From contig OZ005704.1 of NCBI GenBank assembly GCA_963930775.1, positions 3,782,001 through 3,846,000 of the forward strand: DNA of 64,000 nucleotides. Direction: 5' to 3'. The notes below the pieces were generated by a model, which was not told the DNA's origin, ran no database searches, and was given only the letters and a program-made list of their open reading frames with translations. This document shows, piece by piece, positions 33,834 to 44,673 of this stretch. Position 1 is the stretch's first letter. The number at the start of each line of letters is the position of its first letter. The stretch is from Cliona cf. orientalis (lineage: Eukaryota; Porifera; Demospongiae; Clionaida; Clionaidae). A program made the position numbers and the translations under genes.

Positions 33834-36163
33834 ACCTATCCAAGATAGCAAAGTCTCGCTCACTTCTAGCATTAGTTTTCGGCACACACCCTGTATCACT
33901 GTCGAGTTCTTGTGATGAAACCTCACTATGAATTCCTCCTTCCAGGTGGTCACCCAGCAAGCGATCTGAAACCGTGATAAATGAACTGCAGATCATCTGT
34001 AGTAACTCGAGAAGTAAATCTTGAGATTCATCACTGGTAGGATTCATAAGCTCTCTATACACGTCATCTTCGTCAATACTCCCTAGACCTTCTGGTTATA
34101 ATGTGGAGGCATCGCCTGACCACTTCAAAAAACATCTATACATTCTCTGATACTCCTTTCCAAGTTTGCTCATTGGGAGAGGTGACTCAAGAATTCTCCA
34201 CAATGGTGCTGTGATACACTTACTCACAATCCCAAGTGCACGACAACCAATCGAGTAAAGAGGGTGCTTGAGATCTTTGTGAACAGCCTCTAGAAGCTTG
34301 TTGCGGGTATGGCAAACATTCTCCAAATAACAGAGTAGGTGATGACGGAGAAAAAACACTCCACCAGCATTGTAAAAGACAATGTTAAATCTATTGCCTT
34401 TAAACTTTGTAATCAGAAACAGTGAAACACCTTGGGTACGGACATAAGCACGGAACATGACATGGCAACCTGCTTGCTCTGAACACTGCTTTTGAATGGC
34501 TTTACAAGCTGTACGAATTAATCGAATAGTTCCTGATTCGCCAGCTGACACATCTTCAGAATGAAGTGATTCCCACTGTCTCAGGGTCTCTACTGAAACA
34601 TCAGCCAAGGCTACCAAGAAGTGCAGACCACAAAAGAAGTTGTTCATCTTTGAAAATGATGCTCTCTCCGTGGGTGACAACCCATTCCATCCATCAACAA
34701 CGTCTGGTAGAATATCAGCTTTATATTTGTCTAAAAGGTCATTGAAATTTTTTTCCACAATATGTCTATCTGACATGGTATTCTTTATTGAGGCAAGGAT
34801 TTCCTTTGCTTTGCTTGGACTGGCATCACAATTCTCTATGGTATTACATACTGCATTGATATCGGACAAAGCCTGTTCAAGGAGCTCTTTAAAGTTGTTT
34901 GCACCACCAGCCTTCATATCTGAAATGCACAATGTGTATGAGGAGTCCATGGAAGTAACTTGAAATCCTCCATATTTGTGACCAAACTTGGTTGTTCCAT
35001 CAGAGTGAAGAGTATTGGTAGGCAGGCAGGAAGCTTTTCTGCTAGCTGGAGATGAGCTAATGACCTTGCTTCAACTACCATATTTGCAAGCGTTGATTTC
35101 TGTGGTAGCTTGTCAACGTCCTTGCCAATAAAATCGAGAACTGCCCTGATGCATGGCTCAACATTTCGAATGCTAACATTATGGCTTAGAAGTTTCATAC
35201 AGCATTCTCTAACCTTATGGGTATAAATCCCAGCATCAAAAGTATGGACCTTTTCTGAAGCCAGATTGTCCAATGCTTCCCTAAGTTTATCAATTTGTAC
35301 TTTCAATACATCCTTATCATCACAACTGTCACATGACTCAGACTCACTAGAATGTGAAGAATCATATTTTGTTTGTAATGCTTGATACTTTGAGTGCAGC
35401 CAACACCAACGCTTTTGATACTTATTTCGTACTTGCTTTCTTTTCTTATTCTTCTGACGCATCATATGCACCTTTCTACGATTCTTTTTAGCCTCATTTT
35501 GAAGTGCATGCTTGAGCGCTGCATTCTCTGTGCGTAAAGCATCCATTTTTCCCTTCTGCTCATCTATCTCTCTCTTTTGCTTAGCTAGTTTAGTTACTGA
35601 TCGTTTCTCTCGTTTATGCACATTTCTTGTACACAAGCTCCCCAACTTCCTTTTGAGCATTGATAGTTGGTCTTGAAGAGAGTCTACCTTTAGCTTGCTA
35701 GAATACAACTCTTCAGAGAGTTCCTTAGCAACCTTGCAGTAAATTTGGCTCTTTTGTTCATAATAAATTGAACGACGACGAATATATTTCAACTTTTGGC
35801 TACTTTTTCGTTTAATAGTTGCTCGTGACGTAGGAAATTCAAAACGTGAATCGCAAAGCTCTGTCAGATCCTGTTTTTTTTCGACGAAGGGTTAATTGAC
35901 GGTACTTTTGACAGAGATATAGAGAGCGCCTTCCTCAAAGTAAGCTCAGCTGGAGGGTTCTTGGGCCAGTTTTTGCCAGATAGGAGCTTGAGCCATCTCA
36001 GAACCACCATCATAGGTAGCTTTTGGCATGTAGCGAATCGCATAAGTTCAATCATTAATCCATTAGTAATGGCACTCCTTGAAAGTGCCTTTAGGTTGTT
36101 GTTGAGTAACTTTTTAGACGAGATTCTTAGCGCTTGGCAGCGTTCTCCAGGATACCGAGCCAT
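33016..36163 (-). pseudogene. putative transposase of the 4.8-kb element (~1010 codons, broken)
   Basis: Read right to left from ATG at 36161-36163: a helical basic N-terminal part (MARYPGERCQALRISSKKLL); after a one-base slip in an A8 run (35874-35881), LTELCDSRF and a long Lys/Arg/Glu coiled coil (about 35800-35400); then a conserved core. The core has HSDGTTKFGHKY (Asp at 34999-35001), a VVDGW block (Asp at 34693-34695) and C-G-L-H at 34621-34632, a C-x2-H motif placed as in several DDE/D transposases; then GNRFNIVFYNAGGVFFLRHH. A GGCAGGCAGG expansion at 35021-35030 (8 extra bases) breaks the frame before the core, and TAA at 34096-34098 interrupts it near the end of the core. The C-terminal part is basic, then carries FEVVYFGEDEICEFELLEDY, like a small chromo/Tudor-type fold. 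A 102-bp intron (33734-33835) contains the poly-G run. Assignment as transposase is inferred from its position between TIRs and the motif layout. Confidence 0.7.
33734..33835 (-). other. 102-bp intron with a 33-nt G/C homopolymer
   Basis: On the minus strand the donor is GATAG/GTACC at 33836/33835 and the acceptor CTCTTTTATGCAG/AAT at 33734/33733. Both exon edges are phase 2, so splicing gives AILDR-IMREKRN with no frame change. The intron holds 33 consecutive C (33800-33832 as G on the + strand) and an adjacent A-run. Unspliced, this would read as a run of prolines, an artefact of ignoring the intron. Confidence 0.75.
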
Positions 36164-37514
36164 TTATATTCCAATTGTATTTAAAAGTAGAGAAATAGTG
36201 TCTTCCACAAAAAAATGGGGAGTCTGCGACTCGGAATGGTGGATATTATCGAAATCAGCACCTGAGAAAACCTATATGTCATAGTAAGAACCACTAAAAG
36301 TTTTATGGGTAAGAAATACACACTAGTTTCAAGTATAAACTGTAGAATAAATCCTGAAAGTACAGCTAAAGAGCTGCCGTTTGACATGCGAAGCGTAGAA
36401 ATCCGTCCAGAATTCACTTGTGGGCGCGAAGTTTTGTAAAGACACTGCGCGGTGCCGCGCTTAGAGCATGCCACGTCAAAAGGCGCGACGCATTTTTGTG
36501 GGTTATGAATATCTTTTGGACTCGCTACTACACTTTTTGATGATAGTGATACTGCTAGAAAGCTCTTTTTGTTTGTGCTCTCTTCAATGGCACCTTAGAC
36601 AAGGTCATAGCTTGTTCACAACAAAAGTTACAAACTGAAGTATGTAGCTATAATTATTACTGCCACGTGCTTGGCTTGCATATCATTAACCCCATATATG
36701 TACGTAGTACAAAATTCCATTTTCTGATAAAATGTATGGACCTCCGGTCACTTTAGCTTAGACTGATTTAGTCAAAGTTATAGTATAGGCTGCTTGCTTG
36801 CATTGTACAGCTCTACTATGTATCCAACTCATCTATATGGTGGTTTCTGGACATTTTTCCTGCTTATTGTGTCTGCTCCTTATTATACACTAAGTAGGAA
36901 AAAAACCTTGAATAATCTAATTCATGGGGAATTTGGGAGCACTTAGGGACATAGTTTTTACATGGACACGCAGAATTGATAGAATTTGTTTCACACATTA
37001 GAATTAAATGTTTTAATTCATTCATATGTTTGCATAGGGAAGCCATGTATTTACAATGTTTTCCGCCCACGCGCTACGTGAGGAGCTGCATGGGCTACGT
37101 AACACATAAATGTGACGACCTTTACCCACTGTGGTCAAAATTGAAGTTTAGGCTGCCTGCTTGCATTGTATGGGTCTATCAGCTCAACTATGTGGTGGTT
37201 TCTGGACTGGTTTGTGTGTTCGCTTCTTGTTGCACACTAAGTAGAGAAAAAAGAAATAATTCGTGGGGGAAGTTATCCCATATGTTTGTATAGGGAAGCC
37301 ATGCATTTGCAGTGTTTTCCTTCCAGTCACGCGCTACGCGAGAGGCAGGGCTACGTGTGTGCGCATAATCGGGACGACCTTTACCAAATTTGGTCAAAAT
37401 TGGCGTATAGGCTGCTTGCTTGGCTCTAATATGCATCCAATTCATCTATATGGACACCTTAGTGTGTGGGCTCCTTGAACAAGAGCAATAATGAATGAAT
37501 AAAAAAAAAAACAA

Positions 37515-37950
37515 ATAATATAAAAACAATTGAATAAACTCGAAGGATAAAGTAGGGATGGCAGGGCCAAAAAGTACATAACAAGATTTGTAGGGATAAT
37601 TACATCCACCATACGTCCCTACACTTGCTTTTCTTGACTATCTTGCCCCTGTTGACCGATTATAGGCCAAGAGTTCATGACATCATACGTATTGCCAATA
37701 CCAAACTTTATTCAAGAAAGTATAGCAACGCAAATAAAGCGTTGTGTACAGCATGGTATCACAGCTACACAGGTGGTACAGGCTTTCATGATATGCAAGA
37801 CAGGTAGCTGCAACATTCTAGTACACCACTTGGGTACTACGTACTATATGTACTATAAGCTACAAACATGCACTAAAGCTTATAAGCTTACTTACCTCCA
37901 TATGGCCCTACTTCATCCTTCAATTTTATTCAATTCTGTTTATACGTGTA
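37515..37950. mobile_element. foldback MITE, R1-tail family
   Basis: The left arm at 37519-37634 has ACAATTGAATAAACTCGAAG and GTAGGGATGGCAGGGCC; only the outer part of the right arm (about 37908-37950, CTTCATCCTTCAATTTTATT) is kept. The spacer is unrelated to that of the other copies. Confidence 0.7.
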
Positions 37951-38358
37951 GCATTATAGTGATACAGTGCTTTATTACTGTCAGGATAGCTCTTTATGTG
38001 TTTAAAATCTACTCAGGGTTGTTACTTGGCTACTGCTTACCAACAAACCATGTGGACAGGCAATATTCACTCTAGCATGTAACCACAACCGTAGAGCTTG
38101 CATGGTGCTACAATTGTGCTACAAAATAGTTAATGGACACCATGCAGGCCAAGTATTGCACGTGCTGTGTAGTCAATATTACAGTGGGGGTCGTGCACCA
38201 TTTTTATAAGAGGGTCCCCAAAATCCTGTAAAGATAGGGACTCAGGGATCCCTAAAAATTTAATGTTACAACAGGGGCCCAGGTTTCTATACCCTGCCAT
38301 TCCATTTCTATGATAATGGGGACCTGGAGTCCCCAATTTGAGTGAGTTCCTATTTTCA

Positions 38359-40045
38359 CAAGTATAAAAACAATTTTGAAGGATGAAGAATGGATGGCAG
38401 GGTCAAAAAGTACACAAATAAGATTTGTAGGGATAATCAAATCCACTACGTATCCCTACGCTTGCTTTTCTTGTTTATCATGCATCTATTGATGTTGACT
38501 TATTCTTGCTATCCTTACAGCTCAGAATAATCACTTTTGATTCAATCGTTATTACTGATTACTTTGTTTCCCATACATATAATATACAGCTACTCAAAAC
38601 CAATTGTGGAGATGTATAGTGGATGTATAAATCTTGTTTGTGTACTTCGTGACCATGCCACATTCTTCAATTGTTATTATACTTGCTTCTGTTACTTTTT
38701 TATTGCTCTCAGTATGATTCATCAATGCCATGTTACGTGGTTTGCTCATTTAACTCGCAATGGTCCTGTGTACTTGAGTAGAAGATGGGAGGTGCAGAAG
38801 TTCGCACATGTATGGAAATCTGTAGCCACGCCCCTCACATTCCTATGCCTAGGCAGGCTGACAAATAAGCTGCTAAACTATCTACAAGACTTTTCCGTGC
38901 CGTTTAGAGAGAAAGTTTAAGTTTTGTTTGTAGTAGCTACCATTTATCCACTATCTTTATCACTGAGGTACTGAGCTGGCTCACTGCTGAGGGGCTGCGC
39001 CTGAGGAACGGCTGCTCTTTGAACCACCGTATTCGATATCAGCACAGCACTAGTGCTTCGCACACTAGCCTAATATCTGCTAGCTATGGCGCTATAGCGC
39101 TCGCACTGGCCTTAGCCTAGCACCTGGCCAGCTTGTAGCACTGCTAGCTATAGCTTGCTAGCCATGGCACACACTGCTGACTACAGTGGCATGACTTCAC
39201 CAAGGCAATACATTCTGAACATGCACATTAGATGATAAAGGGGCGAATCAAACACACCCTCTCGCCGCAGAATATGCTATACATGCCCACGATTAAATTG
39301 CTGTCCTGATAATATAAAACTAGCATGCCGCAGACGCGCGCACTACCAAAATGAATGGAGAGGCTTTATACTAGAACCAAGGTGAGCGAGTGGTCAAGGC
39401 AGTCTTGAGTTAACCCTGGAAAACAGAAAGAAAAGAAACATTTACAAAAATTAATATACTTCTAAACTTGAACAGCTTGTTTAGGCATACCTGCATTTTG
39501 TTTCCATGGATGTGTGGGGACATGATAGACACCTTATTTATTCGAATACTAGCCGCGGCTACTATTAATTTCAGCCTTGCTGGAGTGCGACTACTAATTA
39601 AGGGTGGCTTTTATTAATTTCGAGTGACACCTCTTGGTGACACTGACACAATAGACTCAATTTTCAGGACTGATTTTTGAATGTTTGAGATAGATGATTG
39701 ATAAATAAGCAGCCGAACCAAGCCAAGGACATTTTCTGCCATGTTTTTGCCTTGAGCTAACCATCGTTCATTGCTTGCAATCGTGGCCACACCCACTTAA
39801 TTGTGTTTGTGCTTGTATGCAGCTACTATTCGAGGGTTCTTTCACAGAGCTTCATGTATACGAGGACGGCTACTAATCGGGGTGCGGCTTCTATTTGAAT
39901 AAATACAGTGTAGTTTTCCTGACGTAGATCATGAATATGAACGTTAAATTTAAGTTGTTCTGAGTTATAGACGTTTTTATTTTGTATTTCATATCCGAGC
40001 CATCCCTATATACTTACAGATCGAGTCTACTGACTCTCTGATATT
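38359..40045 (-). repeat. R1 repeat, inverted copy with foldback tail
   Basis: The foldback occupies 38359-38690; the head follows in reverse, with GCATGACTTCACCAAGGC at about 39190 and the TCGAGTCTACTGACTC palindrome at about 40022. A segment around 39530-39900 with CTACTATTAATTTC has no counterpart in other copies and may be an insertion. Confidence 0.7.
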
Positions 40046-41218
40046 GACACCTGTCCTGCTAAAACGACCACTTTATCAATTTAGTTATGGAAGCCAGGCT
40101 AAGGGATGGTAATTAAATAGTAAAGTTTTTCCGAGGAACAAGGCCCCTGGTTTAGTGTGCCCATGCACACACTTTATGCTTTCAGTGGATATTGACGAAA
40201 ACGCTTCCTAGCTCTAGCTTTGTATTAATTAGCAACCTTGCTGGTATGTGTAGCATAGGAACATTGAGCTTGCTAGCTATGATTCTCCCAGTCAATGACC
40301 TCAACAGACTGAATAAATGTCAATGACTGAGTGATAGGTGAAGCAAAAGAAAGTGCATGAGAACCATCTGTACCCATGGCAATCTAAATACATGAAAATT
40401 AAATCGAAATTTTAGATGAAGCTTACTTAGCATGCATATATGCAACTCAGTAAAGCAGCCACCTCAATGTAGCAGCCAGCATAGTCTGGTCTTATGGTGA
40501 CTGCTATAATGAGTTTTCACTGTAATATCATGCAGGGCGTATAATGGGACAAGCCCGAATATCAAGCTAGAATGAATTAGCAGTGCCACAGTTAAGCTAG
40601 CCTCATTCTCAGGCTCCCCCTCTCCTTTTCTCACTTTTTTTTACATGCAAATATTACTCACGAAAAATCAAAGTAGAGCGAGAACCTGCCCACCCATGGC
40701 CCACTTTGTCCAGCAATGGTCATGGTCATTGCAGCCACACGCTTTATTGTCCTCGGTACTGCTCTCGCACTGCGTTGAGGATCATGACAAACTTCGCCAA
40801 AAGATCCCTATAGAGTATAGACCAGCTAAATTTATTTTCCCTGATGAGCCCATAGATCACGCCTTCGCTGCATGTAAGGAAAGTGGCCTCTAAATATAAT
40901 ATGGTTTATGGTCTGAGCAGTACATATGTTTATTGTTCTCCACTGTCCTAGCTGTTTATGTGGGGCCTGCCGGGCTCGCCCCAATTATTAATAACTATTA
41001 TTATTAACTGGCCGATACAACAGTGGCAACATTCAGCTTGTATATCTTGCGTCTTCAAGTCTTTTCTATTGGTTGAAAACACATTAACTTTCCCTATACC
41101 TTGTTTCTATGTTTGTAGTACTTTCCTCCCTACTTCACTATTGTACTTGTACTTTGCTTCACGTGATATGGCGTAGTACATGATTCCCGCTGCTCTATTA
41201 GTTTGGCTGTACGTATCG
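40046..41218. other. no gene recognised
   Basis: Intronic sequence of MDN1. Short ORFs only; the AATGGTCATGG-containing frame near 40660-40890 has no splice partner or motif. Confidence 0.4.
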
Positions 41219-41733
41219 TAAAGTCTGGTTAATAAGCACATGCGCCTATCACTCTTGGTGGTAAAGAAACATGCGCCTATGAGACAGTGTGCGCTTATAT
41301 AGAGAGTGACATTTTGGCCCCGTCCACTGCCAGCACATTCAACATTCAAGCGCTCGATGACAAAGCTAGCAAGTTATGAACACAGCGATTCTTGGAATAA
41401 GCTCTGAAATAGTTCATAAGAGTATGATCGGAGGAAAACAGTGGAAAAATAGCCAACTTTTTTGGCAAGACTCGCTTCAAAGTCAAGGTCAAGAGTCCAA
41501 ACCTGTCTCAGTGGAACATCGCAGTGTTGAGCATAGCTGATCTCATGCAGCTGGCTATCCAAAAATAGGTTGGTAAATTAGTTCTAGCCATGTAGAGCAT
41601 GGAACACTCTTGATCGAATGGTGAATATTACTGCCATATTTATTGGGAGTATGCGCTTATTAGACGATACTTAACAACAGGAAGGAAGCATGCGGTTATT
41701 AAAAATTATGCGCTTATTAACCAGACTTTATGG
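41219..41733. mobile_element. MITE with TAAAGTCTGGTTAATAAGC ends
   Basis: TAAAGTCTGGTTAATAAGC near the left end is answered by GCTTATTAACCAGACTTTA at the right end; TATGCGCTTATTA-type motifs recur through both arms. The motif style is the same as in the MITE at 49315-49812, which suggests related families. No coding sequence. Confidence 0.8.
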
Positions 41734-42141
41734 TATACAGATATGGGTGGGACAAAGGATGTGGTCTGATTCAGACTGGGTGGGGGGGGGGTCTATCAAC
41801 ACGTATGAACGAGTCTATTGTGCTCTAGTACATATCAACACAGGTATAAATGAATGTTAGGCCTCCATTGCCTAAACTGTCATGCATAACATTTTACAGC
41901 CCTGCCACTATTTATTTTTGTGACAATCACTTGGGCAAACTGCCAGGTCTACTGACTCAGCAATATTGCTGTATAAATCCACAGGTCCAGTGGTGTTGGT
42001 GCGCAGTAAGAATGGGTAGTACATGATCTTGATCTCGCAAGGTGCGATATCCCTCACTTCCCTTTTACTAGTCCTAGTCACTTCTACGAGGATATAACTG
42101 TATTCAAAATTTAGTCTATACCGACTTTTCTTTTACTACAG

Positions 42142-43089
42142 GATTGGGAGGCCTATGCTAGTTCCCATTACTCCTTATCTCAAGAAATGGAATCGCTTAT
42201 GCACTTGGTCATCCATTGGAGGAGGCTGGAGTTGAGGTAACGGTGTTGTACTGATTGTTATACCTATGTAAACACAGATTGTTGATATAATGAAGTTGCT
42301 GGGAGAATTTGTTTTCTATTTGTGAACATGAATTGGAAGTGAAGGCATCAGATCTTTGGGTGTTCCTATATGAACTCTGTCACGCTGAAACTACTATTCA
42401 AGAAGGTTAAATTTGATTTGTATCACTTAAAATTATTCTTAAGCTTGTGTACACAGTAATCAAAACTGATTTGTGGGATTCTTTGATTTCATTTATGGAG
42501 ATGTCTTGCATTGGCGACTTTGAACTCCGGCTAAAGATGATGAAGTCTTTTCATGTGGAAATGATCATGGCTGAAAGTACTATATAATTGCTTGGCAATG
42601 TCATAATATTAAGTCTTTCTTCTGCAGAAACACACCTATCAAATTTGCTTGGGAATATTTACCACTATTACATGCAATTTTCCTCTATTGTATTGAAATC
42701 AGTTCAAGATTCATTGATTCCCCTGGAAAAAGAATTAAAAGTCAGCTAGTCAGTAATATTGTAGTATATAAGCTATTACTACGTACACAACAGGAGTTTC
42801 TTGTGGTGTCAAGGTGGAATGATTGCAGTTACTGGGCAATAAAAGAGTCTAGTGAGATGAGTCATAAGAAGCTACTGAAGCTTATGAAGAAATATACAGT
42901 AAAATCACTTAGACTAGTGAACGTTACATTGTGTATTGTAGTCACCTTTTCTATTGCTAGGCTTCTCTCAAGCAACCTATCAAGCCGCTTCTACAAGTAT
43001 CTGTTTCTGGAGGCACTATTGTAGTACCAGCAAGGTCTCATTGTTTCAAGGATCTAGATTTCATATCTGATCAGAATCCGAATAAAAGT
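42142..43089 (+). CDS. MDN1: midasin (MDN1) exons, cluster 3
   Basis: Six exons in continuous phase: 42142-42236, 42296-42405, 42457-42576, 42628-42740, 42794-42898 and 42961-43089, with GT-AG introns of 51-62 bp. The protein reads DWEAYASSHYSLSQEMES, MHLVIHWRRLELSCWENL, ASDLWVFLYELCHAETTI, LWDSLISFMEMSCIGDFELR, THLSNLLGNIYHYYMQF and SRWNDCSYWAIKESSEMSHK. The WRRLEL-CW motif, the IPLEKELK helix and RWND-SYWA-K-S-E-SHK are strong midasin linker signatures and carry the identification of the whole gene. The region docks against the AAA ring in known structures and carries its force to the MIDAS end; that role is family knowledge. Confidence 0.93.
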
Positions 43090-44673
43090 GTAGGTTAATT
43101 TTATTGAGTTGCAAGATGTGGAATTTACATTATATGTGGCAGTCCCATGTAGAAAATGAACATTATTCATTCAACTTTAATTAGCTTAATTCAATTAGCT
43201 CTCCTAATACTATGCTTTGACAATTGAAGCCAGAAGTTGGCTCACCCCTAGCAGATAGATTGAATAGTACAGCCTAAATTTGAGCTTTCTGGGAGATTCC
43301 ACAGCTGGGTTACAATCATGTAAAGTGATGTCTTGGTCATCTACTGCTGCATAAGCAAGTTTAGAGGCATCTGGGAAACCATGAATTTCAATGGTGTTAT
43401 CTTAAACTTCTAGCCAGAGTAATAGTGGGGAATTATCATGTGAGAGAGCAGTTGTAACTGTTGTCCATTGTAGCCACATCTCGTGCCGTGGGGTCATCCC
43501 AATCTGCTCCATAAATGACCTAACATCTATCAGCAATGCTGAGGTACGTAACGCCCACAAAGAAGGTGCCAACTACTGATAAATACACCAAGACCCTTAG
43601 AATCCAATGAAATGCTGCTTCAAGGTCTCTATAGCCTCTCCTACACAGCTGGAAACTCCAATCTAGAATGGCCTTGTCTTATGCTGCAAGGACTGTTGAT
43701 GCCTTAGGCTGGTTCCCTCTCCTTGTACTAAGTTTCTCATACAGAAGCTCTAGAAACCCAAGGTACACTCTGTGGAGGTAATCTCCATTGCAGAAGAGCT
43801 AGTGTAACTGTCAGTGAAGCACGACAGCCTTTTTTTCAAGTCTTCAGAATGAATGGCGTATCCTTATTCAAGCTGTTGTCTTGGAATGTGTGAGTGAACT
43901 GACTAGCCTAGTCTGGATTCTACAAAAAACCACACCCACCCACTGAGACCCAGCCCACGTAATAACTAGACACTGTTTCTATATGATTTAGAAGACCGAA
44001 GGGCCATATGTAGAATTCCGAGCACAGCAAGGGTTCTACGGACCCCGAGTGCTTCTAAATCACATAGAAACCAACTAAACAGAGTCTAACAAATTTAGAT
44101 CATAGAAAGCTTTTCACAGGACTCGGAGCACTGTCGCACCTGCTGCACGCCTACTCTTTTATCATAGCAACTAGAGTCCCTGCTTTACCGAACAGTTCAA
44201 AAAAGAGCAATGGAAGAAAGCCTCAGAGTTGATTTCAAACAGCTTCACTTGTTCGTTTCTGACGAAATCCTCCAATTTTTATCCACTTCTACGACCTCCA
44301 CAACTGCAGAGACCTGTGACTCTGCCCAGCACACTGCTATGAATGACGACCCCTACCCGGCGCTTTAGCCCCACCTCTCTATGGAGGCTGAGGTAGATAG
44401 ACTGCTCCTTGAATGCCATCTCCAATACCAGTTGCTAGAACAACCCAGCATCCCTGAATCTCCCCTGCACTGCCACCACCACCACCAAAACGTCATTTTG
44501 CTGTTCCTAAGACCGACCAAGAAATTGCAAAGTCTAAAGAAGTGGCTATACCCCATAAGTCCATAGCAGACACAAACTATTGAACCCGTGGTGCAGCCAT
44601 AAGTATGGAGACACAATATCTTCTCTTGATAGCATATCCTGTGCAGATTTTACTCACCACATGAGTGACTTCA
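43090..44673. other. first part of the 9.1-kb MDN1 intron; no gene recognised
   Basis: About 1.6 kb with no recognised exon. A hairpin-family fragment (TTCTAAATCACATAGAAACC) lies at about 43980-44080. A short frame around 44200-44370 looks compositionally coding-like but has no motif. Confidence 0.4.

Larger units (their letters stand above)
31957..36765 (-). mobile_element. 4.8-kb DNA transposon with CAGTC-type TIRs, 4-bp duplication
   Basis: The left end is CAGTCTACACTAAGGTG at 31957; the right end, read inward, is CAGTCTAAGCTAAAGTG, ending at 36765. The target is the array unit: ACCAA-CTTT stands before the element and ATTT-AGTCAAA after it, while unit 3 reads ACCAAATTTGGTCAAA. This gives a 4-bp duplication ATTT with one later change. 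A broken ORF on the minus strand (33016-36163) fills most of the interior. A 944-bp derivative at 46929-47872 shares both ends. I cannot place it confidently in a known superfamily; the 4-bp duplication resembles Chapaev-like elements, but the ends differ from CACTA-type termini. Confidence 0.9.
31691..37485 (+). repeat. tandem array of ~340-bp units, split by the 4.8-kb transposon
   Basis: Three units share the order CACTAAGTAG, a CATGGACACGCAGAAT segment, GCATAGGGAAGCCATG, GCGCTACGTGAGG, GACGACCTTTACC, GGTCAAAATT, GGCTGCTTGCTTGCATTGTA and GTGGTGGTTTCTGGAC. Unit 1 runs 31691-31956 and resumes at 36766-36892; unit 2 is 36893-37235; unit 3 is 37236-37485 and shorter. Units 2 and 3 give the uninterrupted form of the site where the transposon landed in unit 1. 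No coding potential. Confidence 0.75.

Noticed and set aside
33729..33953. Proline-rich protein
   Set aside because: The proline codons come from the homopolymer inside a well-supported intron.
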